A DNA stretch of 64,000 nucleotides from Bacteroidaceae bacterium (GTDB lineage: Bacteria; Bacteroidota; Bacteroidia; Bacteroidales; Bacteroidaceae), in assembly GCA_017469525.1 (NCBI GenBank), contig JAFUGG010000018.1:1-64000 (forward strand), given 5' to 3'. Position 1 is the first letter of the stretch; the number at the start of each line of letters is the position of its first letter. The notes beneath the pieces are model-generated. The model had not been told where the DNA came from and ran no database searches. It worked only from the letters and a program-made list of their open reading frames with translations. Below are positions 16,083 to 23,919 of the stretch, one piece after another. The position numbers and the translations under genes are program-made.

Positions 16083-17321
16083 ATGAAAAACATTTCTTTT
16101 AGGATGTGGTCAACAGGTTTGGCCCTCTGTCTTTTGTCTGCGATGGCTCTGTCAGGTTGCTCTGGAGCGAGCAAAGGAAACACAAAAGATGTAGAAGTCG
16201 CAAAAAGTAATGAAAATCGTTCAAGTTCATTTGAATACAGCATGCCTGTTGACTTGACGGATATCCTTCAAGCATACGAGTTGTATCAAAAGAGTAGCGC
16301 TGATGAACAGGAGTCTATTCTGTTCTCTTTTGTGGATGAGGAAATGTGCGAAGGAGAAGTGACTTTGTTCGAAGATACTTCTTTTGTTATCCGTTTGCCA
16401 GAGTATAGGGATTTTAAGATTCCTTTCCTGGCTGTTGCAGAAGAATTCTACAATAATTGTTCGTTTGCATGGAATATGTGGAGCAACTTTGAAGTCTGGT
16501 ATCGTGGTCATACGGCAGGAGATTTGCGAAACGACAAAGACGTCATTCAAAGCATAAGAGCCTTCGATGTAAACATCATCAGAGATGCTGAACTCAGCAA
16601 AGCTGCCCAAAGCTACCGAGATTCCATTCTTGTTTTGATGTCGATGGGTCTTGACGATTGGGATGATGCCCACAACGCATGGAATGTGCGCGGTACATAT
16701 AACGATGCGATAGCTAAAAAGGCATGCCGGTTTTATGACGATAAAGATGAGTTTCAAGACAGATATAATAAGATTGTTGAATATGCAGAAGGAATGGGGG
16801 ATGACAAATTCAGTCATTACCTTAATTCCAATGAGGATGAACAAGTGAGCGTGATGCTGTCAGAGTTGAACACATGTGCAAATTTTGATGAACAGTGTTC
16901 TCTTTGGAGGAAATGGGCTAATAGCAAGGAGTCCGAAGGAGTTGATGCTTGGCTGGTGGCTGTAGGAAACAAGTTGATGGAGAGTGGCAACTATAATCCC
17001 AATCTTAATCGGATATGGATAACATGGCGAACACTTTGTCAGTTCTATTATTGTGGGGCCTCAAAAGATTCGGTAATACCCAATCCGTTCTATAATCAAT
17101 TCCGAAGGATGTGTTATCATACATGCTTGAAAAGGATAGAAACCCACCCTGATGATATATTCGCTATGAATTGCGCTGCATCTTTAGCAGGCAACCCAAA
17201 TGTAATCAGAATAGGAAATTTCCTCTACGGCAACGATGCCGTAATAGATGCTTCACAAATGATGCCAGAACGATTCAAATCTGATGATTTATCAGATGAT
17301 AACGAGGAAGAAATAGAATAA
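16083..17321 (+). CDS. Predicted lipoprotein, function unknown
   Basis: 412 aa. A type II signal peptide ends in LSGC (Cys26) after a hydrophobic run, so the protein should be lipidated and sit in the cell envelope. The mature part begins with a Ser/Asn/Lys-rich linker, then a mostly helical domain with many Trp, Tyr and Asp residues (FAWNMWSNFEVWYRG, MGLDDWDDAHNAWNVRG, RIWITWRTLCQFYYCG) and an acidic tail (SDDLSDDNEEEIE). I do not recognise the family. It ends the AT-rich island and is followed by a terminator. Confidence 0.7.
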   Translation: MKNISFRMWSTGLALCLLSAMALSGCSGASKGNTKDVEVAKSNENRSSSFEYSMPVDLTDILQAYELYQKSSADEQESILFSFVDEEMCEGEVTLFEDTSFVIRLPEYRDFKIPFLAVAEEFYNNCSFAWNMWSNFEVWYRGHTAGDLRNDKDVIQSIRAFDVNIIRDAELSKAAQSYRDSILVLMSMGLDDWDDAHNAWNVRGTYNDAIAKKACRFYDDKDEFQDRYNKIVEYAEGMGDDKFSHYLNSNEDEQVSVMLSELNTCANFDEQCSLWRKWANSKESEGVDAWLVAVGNKLMESGNYNPNLNRIWITWRTLCQFYYCGASKDSVIPNPFYNQFRRMCYHTCLKRIETHPDDIFAMNCAASLAGNPNVIRIGNFLYGNDAVIDASQMMPERFKSDDLSDDNEEEIE

Positions 17322-17373
17322 ATAATATATGCTTTTTATAGAGCAAGGCTTAGTTCTTGCTTGAAATATCAAG

Positions 17374-17404
17374 GAGCCTGTTCAATCGAAGCAGGCTCTT
17401 TTTT
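17374..17404 (+). terminator. Rho-independent terminator after the lipoprotein gene
   Basis: GAGCCTG, an 11-nt loop, CAGGCTC, then TTTTTT. Strong stem and T-run. Confidence 0.85.
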
Positions 17405-17437
17405 GTTTCTTCTCTTGCCGGTATCGGCAAAAATTTG

Positions 17438-17445
17438 TATCTTTG
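17438..17445 (+). promoter_or_regulatory. -7 promoter box of the Fic gene
   Basis: TATCTTTG; a partial -33 (CTTG) lies about 20 bp upstream. The gene starts 40 bp downstream at ATG 17486, which excludes the longer in-frame start at 17357. Confidence 0.65.
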
Positions 17446-17485
17446 CAGCAGAAAATGCAGCAAAAACTTGCCGATAGAGGATATT

Positions 17486-18373
17486 ATGGAGTATATTTCA
17501 GTGATACAATTTGCCGAGAAGTATGGCATTTCGGAGAGGACTGTCCGCAACTATTGTTCGGGTGGAAAGATAGAAGGTGCTTTCCTGACTGGAAAGACGT
17601 GGAACATTCCTGCTGATGCGGCTCTGCCAAAGCGCGGCTCTGCCAGGGAGAAGGTCTCGCCATTACTGAAAACACTAAGGGAACAGAAGTCTTCGAGGCT
17701 GAAAGGCGGCATCTATCATCGCACACAAATCGACCTGACTTATAACTCCAATCACATGGAAGGTAGTCGTCTGACGCACGACCAGACCCGCTTCATCTAT
17801 GAGACAAACACTATCGGCATCAGCGATTCGTCTGTCAATGTGGACGATATAGTTGAAACAATCAACCACTTTCGTTGCATTGACTTCATCATCGACCACG
17901 CAGAAGAAAGGCTGACAGAAGGGCTCGTCAAACAACTACATCTGCTTTTGAAGTCGGGCACTTCAGACAGCCTCAAGGATTGGTTTGCTGTGGGTGACTA
18001 CAAGAAACTGCCTAACGAGGTTGCTGGGGAGAAGACAAGTCTGCCCCAGGAAGTGTCCTCACACATGAAAACCTTGTTGAGCGGCTATAACAATAGCCGT
18101 CGACATACCTTAGAGGACATCCTCGACTTCCATGTTCGCTTCGAGCGAATTCATCCTTTTCAAGATGGAAACGGCAGAGTTGGGCGGCTGTTGATGTTCA
18201 AGGAATGTCTGGCAAACAGCATCGTTCCGTTTATTATCACAGACGAACTCAAGATGTTCTACTATCGTGGACTGCGAGAATGGGGACACATAAATGGTTA
18301 TCTGATGGATACTTGCTTGACAGCTCAAGACGCATACAAGGAGCTGCTTGACTACTTCAAGGTTTCACTATAA
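17486..18373 (+). CDS. Fic-domain protein (probable AMP transferase) with N-terminal HTH
   Basis: 295 aa from ATG 17486. The first 45 residues look like a helix-turn-helix (VIQFAEKYGISERTVRNYCSGG). The Fic core carries HPFQDGNGRVGR near residue 222, the complete catalytic motif HPFx(D/E)GNGRxxR. Near residue 88, SNHMEG fits the inhibitory motif (S/T)xxxE(G/N), placed N-terminal to the Fic core as in self-inhibited class II Fic proteins. The enzyme should transfer AMP to a protein target. The target is unknown and no antitoxin gene is adjacent. Cytoplasmic. Confidence 0.88.
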   Translation: MEYISVIQFAEKYGISERTVRNYCSGGKIEGAFLTGKTWNIPADAALPKRGSAREKVSPLLKTLREQKSSRLKGGIYHRTQIDLTYNSNHMEGSRLTHDQTRFIYETNTIGISDSSVNVDDIVETINHFRCIDFIIDHAEERLTEGLVKQLHLLLKSGTSDSLKDWFAVGDYKKLPNEVAGEKTSLPQEVSSHMKTLLSGYNNSRRHTLEDILDFHVRFERIHPFQDGNGRVGRLLMFKECLANSIVPFIITDELKMFYYRGLREWGHINGYLMDTCLTAQDAYKELLDYFKVSL

Positions 18374-18388
18374 AAAGAAGTCAGGCTT

Positions 18389-18829
18389 CTATCGCTTTTC
18401 CTTGAAGAAGCGTTGCATCAGTTCTATGCATTCGTCGGCCATCACGCCGCTCGTGACCTCTGTTCGAGGGTGCAGGGCTTGGGGGGCAAAACGAGAATAA
18501 CCGCGCTTTTCATCGGGTGCTCCATAGACAATTCGGCTGATTTGTGACCACCCGAGGGCTCCTGCACACATTACGCAAGGCTCAACAGTAACATAAAGCG
18601 TGCAGTCGTTCAAGTACTTTCCACCCAGATGCTCTGCCGCGGAAGTGATGGCCTGCATCTCGGCATGAGCCGTCACGTCGTGCAGAAGTTCGGTTAGATT
18701 GTGGCTCTTTGCGATGATCTTATCCCTGCAAACAACGATTGCCCCGATGGGTACTTCGCCTTGCCTGTACGCCTCCACCGCTTCCGCCAGCGCCTGCTTC
18801 ATGTAGAATTTGTCAACGTCGTTTGTCAT
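18389..18829 (-). CDS. tadA: tRNA-specific adenosine deaminase
   Basis: 146 aa. The zinc site is complete: HAEMQAI near residue 75 and PCVMCAGAL near 105. The enzyme converts A34 to inosine in tRNA-Arg(ACG). The N-terminus AVEAYRQGEVPIGAIVV is typical. The gene is convergent with fic, leaving 15 bp between stops, and it lies 25 bp after the stop of the RhuM-type gene on the same strand, so the two may be cotranscribed. Confidence 0.93.
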   Translation of the reverse strand: MTNDVDKFYMKQALAEAVEAYRQGEVPIGAIVVCRDKIIAKSHNLTELLHDVTAHAEMQAITSAAEHLGGKYLNDCTLYVTVEPCVMCAGALGWSQISRIVYGAPDEKRGYSRFAPQALHPRTEVTSGVMADECIELMQRFFKEKR

Positions 18830-18854
18830 GATATGTCGTTTACCATTTTGATTA

Positions 18855-19688
18855 TCAAAGATGTCGGATGATGTTGTCAGCCTTCGTCTCTTCCATCTTC
18901 ATGATGGCGAACCAACGTTTGCCAAGGTCCTTGATACTGGCCCCGACATGATAGGCTTCGTCATCAATCAGAAGGAAGCGGTCGTGCGAGGAAGTCATGC
19001 TGTGGACGGGTATAGGAGGATACTGACTGTTGTGACGAAGAATGTCAAGTTGCAGTTGTGCACTGACATGTTTAGTGTATATTTCTGCCGTCACTTCTGC
19101 CCTTCGCTTATCCAGCAAGGTCAGCACGCTTTCGTCGATATAGTTGTCTATCAATACGATTCTATGCTTGGCACGTTTCACCAGCTTGCTCACCAACTCG
19201 TAAGCATCATATATCTGACCGTCGAAGAAAATGCCTTCAACAGGCGGCAGCGACGTGCGGACAAAGAAGTCAATCTTTTCTTCCGTGCGGCTGACGCGTT
19301 GCTCAAGCCTTTCTAATCGCTGATTGAAGGTATAGCCGCGCAACAAGTATTCCTTCAGCACATTGTTGGCCCATTGCCTGAAAAGGATACCTTGGCTTGA
19401 CTTGACTCTGTATCCGACAGACAGAATCATATCTAAATTGTAGAATTCCACAAGACGTGTAACTTGACGCCCACCTTCTTTTTGAACTATCGCAAATTTT
19501 GCGACAGTTGCCATGTCCTGCAGTTCTTCGCGGAGCGCGTTGTTTATGTGCTTGCCAATGGTCTTGACATCGCGTCCAAACAAAATAGCCATTTGGTTCC
19601 TATTCAACCAGACAGTCTCCGACTCTAACCTTACCTCCAAGTGTATGGCATCATTCGGTTGATAGAGCACTATCTCGTTCTCTTGCAT
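18855..19688 (-). CDS. RhuM-like protein with degenerate phospholipase D-like C-terminus
   Basis: 277 aa from ATG 19688; the longer frame starts within the promoter box and is rejected. Residues 1-125 match the RhuM (virulence RhuM, KilA-N-like) pattern: LESETVWLNRNQMAILFGRD, VAKFAIVQKEGGRQVTR, YNLDMILSVGYRVKSSQG, FRQWANNVLKEYLLRGY. A coiled segment follows, then a C-terminal domain with VLIDNYIDES and HDRFLLIDDEAYHVGASI. The last resembles an HxK(x4)D phospholipase D-type motif with Arg instead of Lys. Such proteins occur in mobile islands and phages; a DNA-binding regulatory role is inferred. Confidence 0.75.
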   Translation of the reverse strand: MQENEIVLYQPNDAIHLEVRLESETVWLNRNQMAILFGRDVKTIGKHINNALREELQDMATVAKFAIVQKEGGRQVTRLVEFYNLDMILSVGYRVKSSQGILFRQWANNVLKEYLLRGYTFNQRLERLEQRVSRTEEKIDFFVRTSLPPVEGIFFDGQIYDAYELVSKLVKRAKHRIVLIDNYIDESVLTLLDKRRAEVTAEIYTKHVSAQLQLDILRHNSQYPPIPVHSMTSSHDRFLLIDDEAYHVGASIKDLGKRWFAIMKMEETKADNIIRHL

Positions 19689-19737
19689 TGGTATAGTAAT
19701 GTTTTTGTAAGAGTTCGTATTTGTAGCTTTTGTGGAA

Positions 19738-19745
19738 CAAAGATA
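19738..19745 (-). promoter_or_regulatory. -7 promoter box of the RhuM-like gene
   Basis: TATCTTTG on the minus strand, 50 bp before ATG 19688. Confidence 0.6.
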
Positions 19746-19798
19746 CAAAATATTTAAGAATAACTCGCATTGAGCGATGTTTATTACGGGCTTTTTCG

Positions 19799-19806
19799 TA
19801 ACTTTG
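19799..19806 (+). promoter_or_regulatory. -7 promoter box of the OB/HD nuclease gene
   Basis: TAACTTTG; ATG 19833 follows after 26 bp. It overlaps the longer in-frame ORF (19770), which is therefore not the start. Confidence 0.65.
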
Positions 19807-19832
19807 CGAAGAATTTAGAAACAAATTGTGCT

Positions 19833-20696
19833 ATGAACAACAAGGAATACCTCGTCATCAGTCGCAGTAACGGGACGACGAAAACCGGGTCGCCATACGC
19901 TTCGCTCAAGGTGGCGAACCTCACCGAGACCATCAACGTGGCGGTCTGGGACATGGCTCCGACGGCCGAGCCGCAGGTCGGACAACTCGTCTTCTTCTAT
20001 AATCTGAAGGACAACGACGGCAAGAAGTCGTGCGACTTCCGCGACCTGAAGTGCGGCGGAGAACCGCTGCTCGACCATCCGCTCTACAACCTCTTGCCTC
20101 GGCCTGTGCGTCGCGATGTCTGGGACGACACGATAAAGAAGCTCCTCAGCTATTGCTCGGACAAAACCCTAATGGGCATCATCGAGGAATTTGCCGCACG
20201 TTTTTACGAGCCGTTCAGCCTCTATCCGGCTGCCACATCTATGCATCATGCCTATCCCGGCGGGCTGCTGAACCATACGCACCAGATGTTGCGGATGCTC
20301 GAGGGACTTTATCCCTGTCTGCCATATGAGGTGAAAGTGGAACATTGCATCCTTGCGATACTCTTCCACGACTGCGGCAAGATGAGCGAATACAGCAAGC
20401 AGGGCGAGTCGCTGCCAGACATGTATCTGCTCGGACACATCTACATCGGCGCTCACTGGCTGAATAATATCCTCGACAACAAGGGAATGGACAAGGAGGA
20501 GACGAAGCGAATCGTCCATTGCGTGCTGTCTCATCACGGGCAGAGGGAGTTCGGAAGCCCCGTCGTGCCATGCACCCAAGAGGCTATCGTCGTGAGTATG
20601 ATAGACAATCTCAGTGCCAAGACCGACAACTGGGAAGGTGCCGGCGAGATGGAATACATGAATGCTTTGGGGACGAAGAAGGTTGCCCCCCTCTAA
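19833..20696 (+). CDS. OB-fold/HD-domain protein, YhaM-like 3'-5' exoribonuclease
   Basis: 287 aa. Residues 1-85 form an OB-like domain (YLVISRSNGTTKTGSPYASL). Then comes an HD domain with HHAYPGGLLNHTHQMLRM, HCILAILFHDCGKMSEY and VLSHHG, which supply the metal-binding His and Asp residues. This order matches YhaM, a 3'-5' exonuclease acting on RNA and DNA. The C-terminus ends LGTKKVAPL: the last codons and the TAA stop (20694-20696) come from a palindromic element at 20685-20714, so the original end was replaced. The next gene begins 33 bp later. Confidence 0.82.
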   Translation: MNNKEYLVISRSNGTTKTGSPYASLKVANLTETINVAVWDMAPTAEPQVGQLVFFYNLKDNDGKKSCDFRDLKCGGEPLLDHPLYNLLPRPVRRDVWDDTIKKLLSYCSDKTLMGIIEEFAARFYEPFSLYPAATSMHHAYPGGLLNHTHQMLRMLEGLYPCLPYEVKVEHCILAILFHDCGKMSEYSKQGESLPDMYLLGHIYIGAHWLNNILDNKGMDKEETKRIVHCVLSHHGQREFGSPVVPCTQEAIVVSMIDNLSAKTDNWEGAGEMEYMNALGTKKVAPL

Positions 20697-20714
20697 CTCC
20701 CCCAAAGGGGAGGA
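20685..20714. repeat. G/C-rich palindromic element carrying the HD gene's stop codon
   Basis: GCCCCCCTCTAACTCCCCC, then AAAGGGGAGGA. It matches the other copies. The TAA in its middle (20694-20696) ends the upstream frame. Confidence 0.75.
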
Positions 20715-20729
20715 CACCAAAACGAGAAG

Positions 20730-21563
20730 ATGAATTACCAAGAGCAGGAACTTCAGCAGCTTCAGGAAGCGCTCTACACGACGCTTGCCGAGGTGGACCG
20801 CATCTGCAGGAAGCATGGCATCCGCTACTTCGTGACGGGCGGGACGGCTGTCGGTGCGTACTTCTGGCAGAAGATACTGCCTTGGGACGACGACGTCGAC
20901 GTTGGCATGATGCGTCCCGACTATGAGCGTTTTGCTGAAGTCGCTGCCAAGGAGCTTGGCGACCGCTTCTTCCTGCAGACACCCGACACGGAGCCGCACA
21001 CGCCGTTCTTCTTCATGAAGGTCCGTATGAATGGCTCCCGCTTCTCGGAATCCACGTTCCGGCACATCAAGATGCACCAAGGCATCTTCGTCGACATATT
21101 CCCCTTCGACAAAATCCCCAGGCAGCGATGGCTCGAAAGCTTGCAATACACGCTCTTCCAGACGCTCAACGGACTCTTCATCGCTACGGAGATATGGCAA
21201 TGGAAGCATTGCGGCAAGTGCGACATCCCTGTGCCCAGGAAGCGCGGCTGGCTGCCGTGTCTGATGACGCGACTGCTCATTACTGTCCTCCCGAAATGCT
21301 TTATATATAATATAATGTATAGGGTGCAGACGATGTTCAACGGCTTGCAGCTCGACGAGGTGAAGAACATCGTCACGAAGAGCGAGCATCTGCCCATCGA
21401 GGACATCAAGGCGGCGCAGACCGTGACACTCGGCCCGCTGCAAGTCAAAGCGCCCCGCGACCTCCTGCTCTACTTGAACAATCACTACGGCACAGTCCGC
21501 AAGGACATTCCCGACGAGATGAAAGTCAGCCATCGGCCCGAAGAATTAGCCTTTCCGGAATAG
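20730..21563 (+). CDS. LicD-family nucleotidyltransferase-fold protein
   Basis: 277 aa. YFVTGGTAVGAYFWQKILPWDDDVDVGMMRPDY is quoted here in two parts: GGTAVGA and PWDDDVDVGM. These are the LicD signature with the paired Asp metal ligands. LicD enzymes transfer phosphocholine or similar groups to surface glycans at the cytoplasmic side of the membrane. The acceptor is unknown. The adjacent membrane acyltransferase (2 bp away) suggests a small surface-polymer-decorating unit. Confidence 0.85.
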   Translation: MNYQEQELQQLQEALYTTLAEVDRICRKHGIRYFVTGGTAVGAYFWQKILPWDDDVDVGMMRPDYERFAEVAAKELGDRFFLQTPDTEPHTPFFFMKVRMNGSRFSESTFRHIKMHQGIFVDIFPFDKIPRQRWLESLQYTLFQTLNGLFIATEIWQWKHCGKCDIPVPRKRGWLPCLMTRLLITVLPKCFIYNIMYRVQTMFNGLQLDEVKNIVTKSEHLPIEDIKAAQTVTLGPLQVKAPRDLLLYLNNHYGTVRKDIPDEMKVSHRPEELAFPE

Positions 21564-21565
21564 TT

Positions 21566-22606
21566 ATGAAACAGAGAAACCACGCCTTCGACATCCTTTG
21601 TGGCATTTGCATCATCCGCATGGTCACGCTTCACATCATGGCTTTTTGTGGCATGGAGCATCAAGAATGGTGGCTCGAAGTCATGAAGTGGAGTTTCTTC
21701 TTTATGAGTTTCTTCTTCTTCAAGGCCGGATACTTCAACAAGGGGACGTCGAGCGGCACAGACCTCGACTACCTGAAGGACAGGAGCAAGCGTCTGCTGG
21801 TGCCCTACCTGATGAGTGGCATCATTGGTGCTACGGTCTATTTCAGTTTCTATTTCCCTCTCGTGGACAGATACAAGAAGTTTGTCGAACCGCTGGAGTG
21901 GGACCACATCTGGATGAAGAGCGGCTTCTACGGCAACTCCCCCATCTGGTTCCTCTTTTCGTTCTTCACTGTCTATATGATGGTGCGGTACATCGACAAA
22001 GTGAAGTATCTCTGCTGGCTCACGGTGCTCTTTCCTGCCATCAGTTACTGGGCATACCGGACGGGCAACAACGTGCCCATGAGCCTCGGCAATGTCTTCA
22101 TCGCGTGCTACTTCTTCTACCTCGGCCGACTGTGGCACTGGGTGATGCAAAGGTATAGTCGCGAGCAGGTGATGACGGCCTCGTGGCTGATGGTGGCAGC
22201 CTTCGTCGTGCTCGGCCTCATGGCTCCCGGCACTTACAACATGAGCCAGAACCTCTTCACGGGCAATGCCTTGATGGCAGTCGTCAATGCCACCTTGGTG
22301 CTTTGCGGTTTGGCGGGAGTGCTTCTGACGCTCCAAGTGCCCCGAATCCCCTTGCTTTGCTTCATCGGAGAGCACAGCATGGTCTTCTTCATCTCACATT
22401 ATCCGATGCTTTACTTCTATAAGTTCACGCATCTTTCCTTCGGCAGAAGCATCTACGGAAGGGTGGACGACGTGCTCATCCTCGTGCCGGTCATCTTCTG
22501 CATTTGTGCCTGGCTTGTGCCTTATATTGAGCGCGTTCCGTGGCTCAGCGGGCGTTGGCCGAGCCCGAAGCCTGCATCTCCAGCAACCGACGCACGCCAA
22601 GGCTGA
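21566..22606 (+). CDS. Membrane acyltransferase (acyltransferase 3 family)
   Basis: 346 aa with about ten hydrophobic segments. It starts QRNHAFDILCGICIIRMVTLHIM, the family's first helix with the catalytic His, and has the typical FFFFKAGYF and IWFLFSFFTVYMMVRYI blocks. Such proteins O-acylate surface sugars using acyl-CoA. It follows licD by 2 bp, so both likely modify the same cell-surface glycan. The C-terminal 62 bp overlap the convergent NUDIX gene, where the tail GRWPSPKPASPATDARQG is poorly conserved in character. Confidence 0.85.
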   Translation: MKQRNHAFDILCGICIIRMVTLHIMAFCGMEHQEWWLEVMKWSFFFMSFFFFKAGYFNKGTSSGTDLDYLKDRSKRLLVPYLMSGIIGATVYFSFYFPLVDRYKKFVEPLEWDHIWMKSGFYGNSPIWFLFSFFTVYMMVRYIDKVKYLCWLTVLFPAISYWAYRTGNNVPMSLGNVFIACYFFYLGRLWHWVMQRYSREQVMTASWLMVAAFVVLGLMAPGTYNMSQNLFTGNALMAVVNATLVLCGLAGVLLTLQVPRIPLLCFIGEHSMVFFISHYPMLYFYKFTHLSFGRSIYGRVDDVLILVPVIFCICAWLVPYIERVPWLSGRWPSPKPASPATDARQG

Positions 22607-23105
22607 TGGACTTCAACCCGAAGTCCTCCGGCTTGACCTTCTGCCAGGGCAGCCACATCACTTCGCTGGCATCGTCCATCGCCGTCGCGCCGCCCGTTTC
22701 CTTTACCTTGCAGAGGAAGAACAGGTCGAGTGTCGGGATGTCGAGGCCGCTGTATCGATACATATTGGGCAGGGAGAAGAGGTAACGCGCCTCAGTGACT
22801 TCGAGCCCGGTCTCTTCCATCACTTCCCGCCTGACACCCTCCTCGCCCGTCTCGTGGCAGTCGCAGAAGCCGCCGGGGAGGTCGAGGGTGCCCTTCGCAG
22901 GCTCCTTGCTTCGACGAACAACCAGCAAACGCCCCATTTCATCGACAATTATGGCAACCGTCGAGGCACTGGGATTCATGAAATACTGAAAGCCGCAAGC
23001 CTCGCAACGCTTGCTTTTCTCCGAGTCCGCGACGAACCTCTCCGACCCGCATTTAGGGCAGTGGGAGAAGACGTGCAGCAGATGTTTTCCTTCCGTAACA
23101 GCCAT
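22545..23105 (-). CDS. NUDIX hydrolase with N-terminal zinc ribbon
   Basis: 186 aa from ATG 23105 (MAVTEGKHLLHVFSHCPKCG). A zinc ribbon CPKCG...CEACG is followed by the NUDIX box GGFCDCHETGEEGVRREVMEETGLE, fitting GX5EX7REUXEEXGU. It cleaves a nucleoside-diphosphate-linked substrate; the zinc ribbon recalls NudC-like NAD/RNA-cap pyrophosphatases, but substrate is not deducible. The stop lies 62 bp inside the convergent acyltransferase gene. Confidence 0.88.
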   Translation of the reverse strand: MAVTEGKHLLHVFSHCPKCGSERFVADSEKSKRCEACGFQYFMNPSASTVAIIVDEMGRLLVVRRSKEPAKGTLDLPGGFCDCHETGEEGVRREVMEETGLEVTEARYLFSLPNMYRYSGLDIPTLDLFFLCKVKETGGATAMDDASEVMWLPWQKVKPEDFGLKSISLGVRRLLEMQASGSANAR

Positions 23106-23126
23106 TGTTTTGATACTTATTGTTTG

Positions 23127-23134
23127 CAAAAGTA
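23127..23134 (-). promoter_or_regulatory. -7 promoter box of the NUDIX gene
   Basis: TACTTTTG on the minus strand, fitting TAnnTTTG, 22 bp before the ATG. Confidence 0.55.
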
Positions 23135-23223
23135 GCAAAAAGTGCGATATAATGCAACAAATCGTTGCCCATTAAGCCGAAAAAGCCTAACTTTGTCTCA
23201 CAGAACAACCAATTGTGTAAACT

Positions 23224-23844
23224 ATGATGACATCATTTCTTGACTGGTACGGAGCGTTGCCTCCCTACCTGCGTGCTTATTGGACGATAGCCATCGTTGT
23301 GTCTGTCGTCTTTCTTATCCAGATGGCTTTGACGTTGATCGGTTTGGGAGACACCGATGCGGGCGGCGACATGGGCGACCTCGACACGGGTGGGGCCGAC
23401 ATGAGCGACGGCAACGGCGACACAATGGACACGGGCGGAGCCATTCAACTCTTTACGATTCGCAACACGGTGAACTTTCTTCTGGGCGTCGGATGGGGCG
23501 GTGTCTGCCTGAGCAGCGTTATTGAGAACAGCCTGCTGCTCGCCGTGGCAGCCCTTCTGTGCGGCTGCATCATGGTGGGAGCCTTTATACTAATGTATCG
23601 GCAGCTGATGAAACTGGAGGGAAACGGCAGTTACCGCATCGAAGAGAGCGTGGGACAGGTGTGCGAGGTCTATATCAGAATTCCTGCTCAGTTCAGCGGC
23701 AGCGGCAAAGTGCAAGTGAGTTTCCACGGCTCGGTGCAGGAGCTTTCGGCTCAGACGGAAGGCGACGCCATCCCGAGCGGCACGAAGGTCAGGGTGACGA
23801 GGGTCATCGAAAAGGCCATCCTGGTAGTGGAGCCTCTGACCTGA
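23224..23844 (+). CDS. NfeD-like membrane protein, flotillin partner
   Basis: 206 aa. It has hydrophobic segments near residues 20-42 and 85-125, separated by a Gly/Asp-rich loop (GDTDAGGDMGDLDTGGADMS). The C-terminal 70 residues form an OB-fold-like domain (GSYRIEESVGQVCEVYIRIP...VTRVIEKAILVVEPL) as in NfeD proteins. NfeD-type proteins sit next to flotillins and help organise membrane microdomains. The flotillin gene follows after 75 bp, which supports the call. Confidence 0.78.
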   Translation: MMTSFLDWYGALPPYLRAYWTIAIVVSVVFLIQMALTLIGLGDTDAGGDMGDLDTGGADMSDGNGDTMDTGGAIQLFTIRNTVNFLLGVGWGGVCLSSVIENSLLLAVAALLCGCIMVGAFILMYRQLMKLEGNGSYRIEESVGQVCEVYIRIPAQFSGSGKVQVSFHGSVQELSAQTEGDAIPSGTKVRVTRVIEKAILVVEPLT

Positions 23845-23858
23845 ACCGTTTTAACGTC

Positions 23859-23915
23859 ATAACGTCATAACGTCATAACGAAACAGTAAATAGTAAATCA
23901 TTAAATAGTAAATTG
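23859..23915. repeat. Short tandem repeats before the flotillin gene
   Basis: TAACGTCA repeats three and a half times with an 8-bp period (23862-23880). Then come AT-rich words AAACAGTAAATAGTAAAT and CATTAAATAGTAAATTG. The second motif (TAAATAGTAAAT-like) recurs upstream of 31610, 30225 and 48846. Confidence 0.7.
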
Positions 23916-23919
23916 CCTT

